Origin: Nitrososphaerota archaeon
Lineage (GTDB): Archaea; Thermoproteota; Nitrososphaeria; Nitrososphaerales; CADDZS01
DNA length: 18,847 nucleotides
Assembly (NCBI GenBank): GCA_027314685.1
Contig: DAHVAI010000107.1
Location: forward strand, 1-18,847
Direction of reading: 5' to 3'
Shown: piece after piece, positions 7,340 through 14,701 of the stretch
How positions within the stretch are numbered: the first letter of the stretch is position 1
Layout: every line of letters begins with the position of its first letter
Notes under the pieces: model-generated
What the model saw: the letters and a program-made list of their open reading frames with translations, nothing else
The model's database searches: none
Told to the model about the DNA's origin: nothing
Made by a program: the position numbers and the translations under genes

Positions 7340-8314
7340 TTGGTGCAAGACTCCGAAGCCATCACAACCGTAGACCTAACGAAGGTTTACCCCGGTAACT
7401 TGGCCGCGGTTGATCACCTATCCATATCAGTCAAACGCGCAGAGATTTTTGGTTTTTTGGGAATGAATGGAGCAGGCAAGACGACGACAATCAAGATGCT
7501 TTCCACGCTGATACCACCGACTTCAGGGTCGGTTCGAGTCTTCGGTTTCGATGCTTCAACCCAAGGTCTGGAAATTCGAAAGAGGATCGGAGTCGTCCAA
7601 CAGAAGGAGAGCTATGACAGAAACCTCACTGTCATGGCCTCGCTTCGACTATACGCATCGCTCTGGGGAATCTCAAGGGAAAACGCGAGTGATCGGATTG
7701 AAAGACAGCTAGCCCAGTTCGGTTTGGAAGAGTACAAGAACAGGATGGTTCGCTGGCTCTCTTTTGGCCTCAGAAGGAGGCTGCAGGTTGCCCGAGAGTT
7801 TCTGCACGACTCTTCTCTATTGATTTTGGACGAGCCAACTTCCGGAATGGACGTGCTAGCTAGGCATTCATTCCTAGATCTTTGCAAGGAAACAATCAGG
7901 GACGGCAAGACGACGCTATTCTACACTACGCACATAGTCTCCGAAGCAGAATATCTGTGCGACAGAGTCGCGATAATTGATCACGGTAAAATCATTGCGA
8001 TGGATACCCCGCTAGAATTGAAAAAGCGATACGGTGGATTCAGGACGGTCTCGGTAGTCGCCAAAGATTCTTCTGACCTTCACAAATTCGCAACTTTCGC
8101 TGACGGTCTCGCCTCGTCGAGTGTTCAGTCAAAGGAGGTAAACGAGAAAGACAACGAGCTTCGGCTACTTTCCAAGGATCCTTTCAAGCTTGCGTATGAC
8201 ATTTCGACATTGCTCGTGAGCAACGGCTACGACCCAGAGTCGATCTCGATAGTTGAGCCATCGCTGGAAAATGTGATCCTTAGCCTTCTGGGTAAGAAAA
8301 ATCAAGCAGGTTGA
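7340..8314 (+). CDS. ABC transporter ATP-binding protein (ABC-2 exporter type)
   Basis: 324 residues from TTG 7340. It powers the membrane partner encoded next. Motifs in order: Walker A GMNGAGKT (41-48), Q-loop GVVQQ (about 84-88), signature LSFGL (140-144) followed by RRRLQVARE, Walker B LLILDE (160-165), D-loop SGMD, and the H-loop histidine 198 in YTTHIVSE. The signature replaces the first glycine of LSGGx with phenylalanine, which is unusual at the ATP-sandwich interface. About 100 C-terminal residues form an accessory domain of the DrrA/CcmA-like class. The frame extends upstream to ATG 7208, just after the regulator stop, and would add 44 residues with no recognisable domain. TTG 7340 is preferred for its Shine-Dalgarno site and domain boundary. 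Confidence 0.88.
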   Translation: MVQDSEAITTVDLTKVYPGNLAAVDHLSISVKRAEIFGFLGMNGAGKTTTIKMLSTLIPPTSGSVRVFGFDASTQGLEIRKRIGVVQQKESYDRNLTVMASLRLYASLWGISRENASDRIERQLAQFGLEEYKNRMVRWLSFGLRRRLQVAREFLHDSSLLILDEPTSGMDVLARHSFLDLCKETIRDGKTTLFYTTHIVSEAEYLCDRVAIIDHGKIIAMDTPLELKKRYGGFRTVSVVAKDSSDLHKFATFADGLASSSVQSKEVNEKDNELRLLSKDPFKLAYDISTLLVSNGYDPESISIVEPSLENVILSLLGKKNQAG

Positions 8315-8353
8315 ATACGAACGGCCTTTTCCTTTTTCAGCAACGTAGTTAGA

Positions 8354-9082
8354 TTGACGTTTAGGAATTTCAGGGCGTCACTTGATCGAGAGTTTCTAGT
8401 GATACAGCTAGTCCTGCCGCTCTTTTTCATATTCGTTGCTGGATTTGGATATATGTTGATCATTCCTCCAGTTGAGGGCGTTAGTTACGAGACGTTCCTT
8501 GCAACAGGGGCGGTCGCGATGACTGTCATGTCTTCTAGCATGCTTTCAGGTACGATGATGTGGTTTGATCGAAACTTTGGCATGTTCGAGCAGATCCTCA
8601 TGGGACCATTCACGAGGCTGCAATACATCTTGAGCGTTGTCCTGACCGTCATAATCACGGGACTGATCAGCGCATTCGTGATTTTTCTGATCTCGCTTAC
8701 AGTCGCAAAGGGAGTGAACTTGAATTTAACAAGCATGCTCTCCCTGACTGGTTATCTCATCCTAGGATCGTTGTTCTTTGGGAATTTTGGTATCTTGGTC
8801 TCACTAAGGGTAAAGTCCAGCGAGGCGCTCGCTGCGAGCATGAATCTAATGTTCTTCCTCTTTACCTTCCTAAGTTCCGTATTCTATCCAAGCCACAGTA
8901 AGTACATCGTGTTGCAAGTGATATTTCAGATCAACCCTCTTACCTACGTGGCAGATCTCGTGAGAAACGCGATGATTAGCATAAAGGGGTTCAACTTACT
9001 GCTGGAATTGCTAGCTCTAGTAGTGGAAGGGGCAGTTATGACCTTCCTTGCATCTAGAGCCATAGGGAAAATCGAGCTCTAG
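8354..9082 (+). CDS. ABC-2 type transporter permease
   Basis: 242 residues from TTG 8354 and about six membrane helices: 19-38, 48-70, 90-117, 128-150, 160-180 and 215-236. This is the ABC-2 membrane-subunit layout, with the typical late segment INPLTYVADLVRNAMI before the last helix. It pairs with the ATPase upstream. The start is uncertain: TTG 8354 has no ribosome site, and the same frame stays open back to the ATPase stop itself. A TTG at 8311 overlapping that stop (TTGA) begins MNTNGLFLF. One base fewer in the T5 run at 8333-8337 would join it to FSNVVRLTFRNF, giving a more natural N-terminus of about 256 residues. The substrate cannot be told from sequence. Confidence 0.85.
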   Translation: MTFRNFRASLDREFLVIQLVLPLFFIFVAGFGYMLIIPPVEGVSYETFLATGAVAMTVMSSSMLSGTMMWFDRNFGMFEQILMGPFTRLQYILSVVLTVIITGLISAFVIFLISLTVAKGVNLNLTSMLSLTGYLILGSLFFGNFGILVSLRVKSSEALAASMNLMFFLFTFLSSVFYPSHSKYIVLQVIFQINPLTYVADLVRNAMISIKGFNLLLELLALVVEGAVMTFLASRAIGKIEL

Positions 9083-9100
9083 TAATATGACACTTTCTTA

Positions 9101-10909
9101 CTAGAATTCGATTTCCTTTCCAGATCGCCCGTCTATCCAGAGATATCTCTTCTTTCTGTTGAGTATCAATTCAGCTAGGTAGACAGGATAGTACACCTGC
9201 CTGAAGCTCTCGAGGTCTGCCCCGTCCCACATTCCTTTTACGACATCTCGCACATCATTTTCCTTTATCTTCAATTTCGCAAGCTTGAATCCTTGAGAGG
9301 TGTCAAGTTCATTCAGCTTTAGCAGAGGTTCTGAGCCAAGTTCTATCTTTGGAACATCTGCAAGTCTTCGATACATCTTGGCCCTTCCCATCTTTGAAGA
9401 TCTGACCAGGCGCTTTGATTCAAGTTTCCTCAATAGATAGCGCGCCTCTTCCTCAGTTCTATCCGACGCACTCGCGACTTCGATCAGGCTCAGATCCTTG
9501 TCGGGTTGAAGCTGCTTCAGCACTTCCACCTGACCCTCGTCAAGACCTAGCAATCGCTCTATACCGTTCTTGAAGCTCAATCTGTCTGAAATGTATACGA
9601 GCTTTCCGCTCACCCCGTCCATGAAAAAGTATCTCGTCACAAATTTCTTCTTGAGCACTCCGGATCTGATTCTCACCCCAAGCTCAAGAAGCGGCCTGAA
9701 AGCTACGCCGACTCGTGTCACATTTTCCTTTTGTCCGAAAAGCTTGTAGCTTTTCTGGAGCCTCACTAACCGTGGGACTGCCTCTCTTTCTATCAGCGGA
9801 GAAAAGCCAGAGATTTCATTTTCTTTTCTAGAACGGTCCCAATCTAGAAACTCTTCCATCGGAAGCACCTCGACTTCGGTCTCTTCCTGTGGAGCTTCCT
9901 CTTGTTGAACAACCTCTTCGCTCTCCTCACTGACTTCGAGCGCGGCACGTTTCACAGGTACTGGCAGAGATCGCACCGGTTCCTCCTTAGGCAAGGCAAT
10001 GGGTTCCGGGGCTGGCGGGCTTACTTCTATCGATTCTAGAACCTTCTCAACTGAGGGGCGGACCGGGGCTGAATTAAGTTTTGGAGTGATTCCGCCGTGG
10101 CGCGTTTCACGAATCCTGATTTTCACCTTTGTCGGTTCTGAAACCAGTCCTCCAAGCACGAAAAATTCACCGGGCTTTAGGGAAGTCAGAGCGTTCAAGG
10201 GATCTCTACCTGAGAAGAACTGCGATACAGAGTTGAGGTCGTTCTTAATCACTAACTTTCCTATCAGCTGGTTTGAGCACTGGCTCAGGATGTTTTTGTC
10301 CACAAGCGAGGGCCTCTGAGTGCATAGCATCAACCCTAGCCCGCGCTTTCTCCCTCGGCGGGCAATTTCATCAATGATCGGGAGTCGTTCGTTGCTGGAT
10401 TGTGGAGAGAACCTATCGGCCTCTTCCACGATGACGAGGTATGGAGTGCGCCGCTTTGCGATTTCCATGTAGAGATTTATTAAAAACTCGTTGGCCTTTT
10501 CCTTTGGTCTCGCTGCCTCTGAAAGATCAAGGATTATCTGCGGTGAATCGGGCGCATACTTGGCAAGTTGCTTAAGGTCTACCTTCTTGCTCCACCTCAG
10601 GTCGCAGCTCGCATCGTCTCCGACCCAGATCGCTTCGAATTTTTCCTTGAGTCCAGAATACTCTCCTTCAACATCAATAATGGCAAAAGGAACCTTCGTT
10701 TTGCACAATTCCTCGCACAAGACACCAACAGTGTAACTCTTACCGCTACCGCTGGAACCTATAACACACGTCCGTCCGGTTGCAACTACATTGGCGTCAA
10801 CTTGAAACGGATCGGAGCTCGACGCCTCATCAGTTCCAAAAAATGTAGCGTCGATTTCCCCGCTAGAAACGACTGTACCTAAGTTGAGCATCCGCGGTGT
10901 ATCTGACAT
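9101..10909 (-). CDS. HerA-like (FtsK/HerA family) ATPase with unusual C-terminal half
   Basis: 602 residues. The N-terminal third is a HerA/DUF87 ATPase core: Walker A GSSGSGKS (51-58), Walker B YLVIVEEAD (157-165) with two acidic residues, an arginine-rich segment ARRGRKRG (183-190) and the sensor-like CTQRPS (196-201). HerA-type hexamers pump or translocate DNA, and canonical archaeal HerA works with the nuclease NurA in end resection. No nurA is nearby here. A Pro/Glu-rich linker covers about 290-355. After it comes a region with a winged-helix-like segment (455-517) and two similar short motifs, RYFFMDGVSGK (427-437) and RYLWIDGRSGK (588-598). The ATG 10909 has no Shine-Dalgarno site; 65 bases separate it from the DUF4350-like gene, with a weak TATA-like box, so it may be read with the operon or alone. 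Confidence 0.88.
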   Translation of the reverse strand: MSDTPRMLNLGTVVSSGEIDATFFGTDEASSSDPFQVDANVVATGRTCVIGSSGSGKSYTVGVLCEELCKTKVPFAIIDVEGEYSGLKEKFEAIWVGDDASCDLRWSKKVDLKQLAKYAPDSPQIILDLSEAARPKEKANEFLINLYMEIAKRRTPYLVIVEEADRFSPQSSNERLPIIDEIARRGRKRGLGLMLCTQRPSLVDKNILSQCSNQLIGKLVIKNDLNSVSQFFSGRDPLNALTSLKPGEFFVLGGLVSEPTKVKIRIRETRHGGITPKLNSAPVRPSVEKVLESIEVSPPAPEPIALPKEEPVRSLPVPVKRAALEVSEESEEVVQQEEAPQEETEVEVLPMEEFLDWDRSRKENEISGFSPLIEREAVPRLVRLQKSYKLFGQKENVTRVGVAFRPLLELGVRIRSGVLKKKFVTRYFFMDGVSGKLVYISDRLSFKNGIERLLGLDEGQVEVLKQLQPDKDLSLIEVASASDRTEEEARYLLRKLESKRLVRSSKMGRAKMYRRLADVPKIELGSEPLLKLNELDTSQGFKLAKLKIKENDVRDVVKGMWDGADLESFRQVYYPVYLAELILNRKKRYLWIDGRSGKEIEF

Positions 10910-10939
10910 TTTGCAATCGCGGGATATTCAGCGAGATTG

Positions 10940-10950
10940 GTTCTATTAAC
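10940..10950 (-). promoter_or_regulatory. Weak TATA-like box before the HerA-like gene
   Basis: The minus strand reads GTTAATAGAAC. It would start transcription about 10 nt before ATG 10909. It is the only candidate for an internal promoter in the seven-gene block. Confidence 0.3.
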
Positions 10951-10974
10951 TTGTCTGAAAAAGAAATACGAAAT

Positions 10975-12414
10975 CTAGCGCTTGAGTGCGTACTCTAGCT
11001 GCCGACTCGATTCCTTTCCAGCCATAGTCATGCCAAGATCGTTTAGGAACTGTTCTGCCCATCTTGTCATGCTATTCACCTTTCGCTTCCACGACAGGCC
11101 TGGAGGGAACAAGATGCGACCCTTGTTGTTTGCATAATCAAAATACTTGCTGAGCTCTTGGAGATTCTTGTAGGAGTGCGCAGCTTTTTCTGGTCCGAGT
11201 CGTGCAGACAACGTGCTCATCGACAATTCTTTAACGCCAGCTCCCATTTCCAATTTGGCGACATCGTCTATCACCTCGTAGAGCTGTGCGAGCGTTGCCA
11301 CATAGAATGACTTGTCACGAGACAATGTAAGAAAATCGATTCTATCCTTAGACTCTGAGACAACATCTTTCTCAATCGCGGGTAGCGGCTGGTCGTCTTT
11401 GACGGGTTTCTCTTTGGCAAACCACGCCTTTATGCGGTTTCTAATGAAGACAAGCAGAATCACAGCTATCACCAAATCAATCACTGTCAAAATGGATTTG
11501 GGAATAAGATGTCCTAGGAAACTGAAACCGGAACCCGATGAGGATAGCTGTGTGAGACCAGCTCCTCCCAAAGAGGAAAGTGCACCTCTCAAGACAAACA
11601 ACATAATCCATCCAACTGGAACACCGAACCCAATGGGTGGAATCTTTGAAACATAGTGCGATCCATCTATGACGATTGGCCTGCTCAAGTTACCGGCGCT
11701 TGCCCAATTCACTATCGACAGCACCAGGCTAGTGTCATTCAAATTGGGACACTTGCCAAGCCCGCAGTTAGTAAATGGAGACAAAGATGAGACCAAGATC
11801 GCCCTAGCATCGGTGGCGGAGGACGAAGCCGCTATAACTGTGCGTGAACCTACCGTAGAGTTTTGCGAGTCAAAGGAAAAGGGTGGACTGTCTGCTACCG
11901 GGGTCAGAATAGAGTTACTCAAGAGTATAGGCGATCCTATGTCAATCTGTCCACCTGTAATTGTTCCTAAATTCATGGTGATGTCGAAGATTCTCTTGTC
12001 CGAGTAAGTTGAAGCGCTATCGTTAATTGTCGCTCCGCTAACAGAAGCACCAAATTGGGTCAACAGTGGGGCCTCGTTCGTGGAATTGCTTTCTCCCATT
12101 ACCAAGGAAAGAGAGCCGCTATGATAGTCGGAGAATAGCGTATGGGCTGTTGAGGTTGAAATAGATGAATCAGGATCTATCAAGAAGAAGACTGCACCGT
12201 TTGTACTCATGTAAGAGAGTTCCTGCTGAGTTGTGTTTGCAATCTCAACTCTGTATCCGTGGTCTCTCAAGAGCGAAACCATATTTGAAAGCCCTGTCTG
12301 TGATCCTGTAAAGGCTCCTTGTGAATTGAGAGAAAAATTTATCGTGCTTGGAGAGAACACAGATGCTACAAGGCCTATGATCAACAGAATCACCAGAAAC
12401 CATCTTAGCTTCAG
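10975..12414 (-). CDS. DUF4350-like membrane protein, probable CTG start
   Basis: 479 residues from CTG 12414. A start helix ([M]KLRWFLVILLIIGLVASVF) anchors an extracytoplasmic domain. The segment from about 28 to 56 (SQGAFTGSQTGLSNMVSLLRDHGYRVE) matches the start of DUF4350 domains, which resemble glutamine-amidotransferase-like folds without clear catalysis. Cys217 and Cys222 (CGLGKC) could pair. A further membrane region covers about 265-325, ending ILTVIDLVIAVILLVFI, and the last 150 residues are probably cytoplasmic and helical. The first conventional start, GTG 12393, lies inside the hydrophobic helix and removes its positive lead. CTG 12414 overlaps the upstream stop (CTGA) and has GAGGTGA 7 nt before it. 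Likely envelope partner of the MoxR/DUF58 system. Confidence 0.8.
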   Translation of the reverse strand: MKLRWFLVILLIIGLVASVFSPSTINFSLNSQGAFTGSQTGLSNMVSLLRDHGYRVEIANTTQQELSYMSTNGAVFFLIDPDSSISTSTAHTLFSDYHSGSLSLVMGESNSTNEAPLLTQFGASVSGATINDSASTYSDKRIFDITMNLGTITGGQIDIGSPILLSNSILTPVADSPPFSFDSQNSTVGSRTVIAASSSATDARAILVSSLSPFTNCGLGKCPNLNDTSLVLSIVNWASAGNLSRPIVIDGSHYVSKIPPIGFGVPVGWIMLFVLRGALSSLGGAGLTQLSSSGSGFSFLGHLIPKSILTVIDLVIAVILLVFIRNRIKAWFAKEKPVKDDQPLPAIEKDVVSESKDRIDFLTLSRDKSFYVATLAQLYEVIDDVAKLEMGAGVKELSMSTLSARLGPEKAAHSYKNLQELSKYFDYANNKGRILFPPGLSWKRKVNSMTRWAEQFLNDLGMTMAGKESSRQLEYALKR

Positions 12415-13490
12415 TTGGGATTCACCTCGGTATGGTTTTCCAAACTTGACAGTTCCTTTTCTGCCAAGTTAGCATCGTCATGCGTCACGGTTCGTCCTGA
12501 AAACCGAGCTTTTTCGTACAGATTGCTTATGTTTCCTACATGCTCAGACCCAGGAACGGTCTGGCACTTTGAAGTGAACTCCCGATTAGTTTCGAATGAC
12601 GACTTGAACACGCCTCTCCCTTTCATAAATTGAACAGTCTTGGCAAAATAGTAGAATATTCTTTTCTTCGGATCGTTCGGGTCGTATTCTATAGGTTCCA
12701 TTTTTTCTTCGACAACACCAGGAACCTTCTGCCCGCGCAAAAGTCCCGCGAGTGTACCTCTAAAAACAAAAAGCGTCAAACAAGCTGCAACAATGATTAT
12801 TGGTACTAACAAGAGCTCCAGTTGAATCTTAGGAGATGCCGAACCTCCCAATTTTGGAGAACTAATCGTAGGGCTGCGGAGTCCCTTGAGAGAACTTAAG
12901 GAACCCAATGAATTGAGAAGCGAGGGCGTTGAAATACCGAACTTATCGGAGATGTTCATTGCTCCGTTAAGCAACTGTGCGGCAAGCTGTGGATTGATGT
13001 TCTTGAGTAGATTGGCCAGGGTTGTCAGCTGGTTGATTTCTTGCGCTGCGTTTCCTTGGTTTAGTCCGCTTGGCAATCCGTTTGCGAGGTTGGAAAATGA
13101 AGAGAATTGCGATGGGTTTACGGTGAATCCATTGCCAGAAGGCTGTAGGGATTTGATAAAACTGGAAGCGAGACCAGTGAGATTCTGTGAACCAATAAGA
13201 CTTTGGAGCTGCGCCAAACTTGAAGCTGTGAGGTTCGCATTACCCGAAGAAAGACTAGAGTTGAATTGAGAGAATAGCTGCTTAAACTGGGAATTGTTAG
13301 AAAACTGTGAGTTGTTCGACTCTTGAATGAGCTGACTCAATGCAGATTGAACTTGCTGCGTGCTCAAGCTGGCACTCTGACCAGTATTTGTATCGATGCT
13401 GCCGTCAAATGCATGTGCAGTGGGCATCGCAATTACAAATAACGCCAATAGGCAGGCAGCAAAGAGAACCTGCCCGGCGTGTAGTCTCAC
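12411..13490 (-). CDS. Secreted/anchored protein with Ser/Asn/Gln-rich ectodomain and DUF4129-like C-terminus
   Basis: 359 residues. A signal peptide is visible (1-27, ending PTAHA before FDGS). The region 28-222 is rich in Ser, Asn, Gln and Leu with repeated LxSL-like turns and many N-x-S/T sites, so it is probably extracellular and possibly N-glycosylated. One membrane helix spans about 223-244 (QLELLLVPIIIVAACLTLFVF). The cytoplasmic tail (about 275-352) reads RIFYYFAKTVQFMKGRGV, ETNREF and ISNLYEKARFSG, the pattern of DUF4129 domains found next to transglutaminase/MoxR/DUF58 genes. The GTG start overlaps the upstream stop as GTGA. AAAGGAA directly abuts the start, too close for a normal ribosome site. 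Role: probably an envelope component of the MoxR/DUF58 system. Confidence 0.8.
   Translation of the reverse strand: MRLHAGQVLFAACLLALFVIAMPTAHAFDGSIDTNTGQSASLSTQQVQSALSQLIQESNNSQFSNNSQFKQLFSQFNSSLSSGNANLTASSLAQLQSLIGSQNLTGLASSFIKSLQPSGNGFTVNPSQFSSFSNLANGLPSGLNQGNAAQEINQLTTLANLLKNINPQLAAQLLNGAMNISDKFGISTPSLLNSLGSLSSLKGLRSPTISSPKLGGSASPKIQLELLLVPIIIVAACLTLFVFRGTLAGLLRGQKVPGVVEEKMEPIEYDPNDPKKRIFYYFAKTVQFMKGRGVFKSSFETNREFTSKCQTVPGSEHVGNISNLYEKARFSGRTVTHDDANLAEKELSSLENHTEVNPN
12422..12428 (-). promoter_or_regulatory. Shine-Dalgarno site GAGGTGA pointing to a CTG start
   Basis: GAGGTGA is a strong match to the archaeal anti-Shine-Dalgarno sequence. It stands 7 nt before CTG 12414, ideal spacing, but 28 nt before the first conventional in-frame start (GTG 12393). 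It lies within the last codons of the DUF4129-like gene. Confidence 0.65.
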
Positions 13491-13717
13491 TTCCTTTCTG
13501 CCACCCTGGAAATCAAGTAAGATCTAATCACGGCAGTTCCTGCCGAGAGGGTCACAAACCCGATCACAGCTGCTAGCAGGCCCGACACCACATCCGAGGC
13601 TGGAGGCTGTATGTACGTCAATGACTCCAGGAAGAAATACACGGCTGCGGCGATCAGGACGATTCCGACAACGAACGATCCCGTCGATAGTGTACGCGAA
13701 CTCATTTTTTCCACCAT
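13487..13717 (-). CDS. Small two-helix membrane protein
   Basis: 76 residues. Two hydrophobic helices at about 14-33 and 42-65 are joined by a short loop containing QPPASD, with a basic C-terminus (SYLISRVAERK) likely in the cytoplasm. No family is recognised. ATG 13717 is the annotated start. A second in-frame ATG at 13705 is preceded by GGTGGA and may be the real one, giving 72 residues. It lies 19 nt after the seven-helix gene and its stop overlaps the next start (GTGA), so it belongs to the operon and is probably made together with the DUF4129-like protein. Confidence 0.7.
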   Translation of the reverse strand: MVEKMSSRTLSTGSFVVGIVLIAAAVYFFLESLTYIQPPASDVVSGLLAAVIGFVTLSAGTAVIRSYLISRVAERK

Positions 13718-13736
13718 AAATTTTGCGACACTTTGC

Positions 13737-14699
13737 TCAACCCCACAACAAGCGAATTATCGTATTGAGCAAATTCTCGAATTGAATGAAATCATTGTTT
13801 ATTCTGATAACGAAATTCGGCTCTGGAGTTGGATTGCCAATCCTTAACAGCGCGGACGCGTTTGACACGATCGAACCAGTGCCAAAAAATATCACAACGA
13901 TCGCGAGTAGAATTGCTATGACGATAAACGAAAACAGAATTCCACCAGAACCTACTCTTCTACCTAGACCCTTGACGCTCTCCATCTGCGTGGCTTCCTT
14001 TTCCATAATACCAACTGCATCTTCTGGCTTCAAAGTGTAATAGAGTATCCAGGGCTCTATCAGGTCCTTTACTAGAGTAAAGACCAAAGCGGCGGTTATG
14101 ATTGTGATAACGGGGCTAAGAAGGAAACTCGAGAAAATCGATGACAATGGCGAAGGAAATAGCAGCGTTTCTGCTCTCAGCGCATCGACAACTCTTATCG
14201 TTGCGAGGACAAGGCCCACGGCGACTAGCGCGGGCAAGAATAGCTCCAAGAATACACCAATTATCTGATGTGGTACCGGACCGCTGGATACAACAATCGC
14301 CCGCTTTTTCTCTATCTTTGCTGCGCGCAGAAACCCGAAACCTATCAAAGAACAAAATGAGACTACGACAACAAGCGCTGCGATTTCCCCTTGATTCAAC
14401 AAGTAACCGGCGGCGCTTAGCGAGGCACTTCCCGAGGCTATCGCGGAAATGAAGTACGATACAATGAGCAGCGTCAGCAGGAGAGATGTTCGGAACCTCA
14501 CGACTGCAAACACAGAAAGTGAGAGAACAACCCACGGAGCAACCTGAACTGCAACAACCGCGTAGTGGAAGATTCCCGGAAGCGCTATGATTGGTATCTT
14601 AAGGAGGGTGAGTATGAAGAATGATTCCAACAATAGCGCGGGAGCCGAGAGTCCAAAGTAACCTGCCATGTTCCGATTTGTGTATACGCGCAAACTCAT
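13737..14699 (-). CDS. Seven-helix membrane protein of unknown function
   Basis: 320 residues and about seven membrane helices: 16-34, 45-67, 71-88, 107-126, 147-170, 190-213 and 252-273. No enzymatic motif or known family is recognised. A cytoplasmic loop near 222-251 is charged (LKPEDAVGIMEKEATQMESVKGLGRRVG). The C-terminal 45 residues follow the last helix and probably lie outside. The start ATG is 2 nt after the DUF58 stop, with GGAGG 9 nt upstream. Its conserved-looking position between the DUF58 gene and the DUF4129-like gene suggests a membrane platform for that system. Confidence 0.75.
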   Translation of the reverse strand: MSLRVYTNRNMAGYFGLSAPALLLESFFILTLLKIPIIALPGIFHYAVVAVQVAPWVVLSLSVFAVVRFRTSLLLTLLIVSYFISAIASGSASLSAAGYLLNQGEIAALVVVVSFCSLIGFGFLRAAKIEKKRAIVVSSGPVPHQIIGVFLELFLPALVAVGLVLATIRVVDALRAETLLFPSPLSSIFSSFLLSPVITIITAALVFTLVKDLIEPWILYYTLKPEDAVGIMEKEATQMESVKGLGRRVGSGGILFSFIVIAILLAIVVIFFGTGSIVSNASALLRIGNPTPEPNFVIRINNDFIQFENLLNTIIRLLWG

Positions 14700-14701
14700 G
14701 C

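Noticed and set aside
9101..10909. A HerA-NurA DNA-repair operon
   Set aside because: No NurA-like gene is found in the window and the protein's C-terminal half differs from canonical HerA.
14116..14535. Minus-strand open frame of 139 codons rich in Cys and Arg
   Set aside because: It lies in another frame of the seven-helix gene and its composition is that of an out-of-frame membrane gene.
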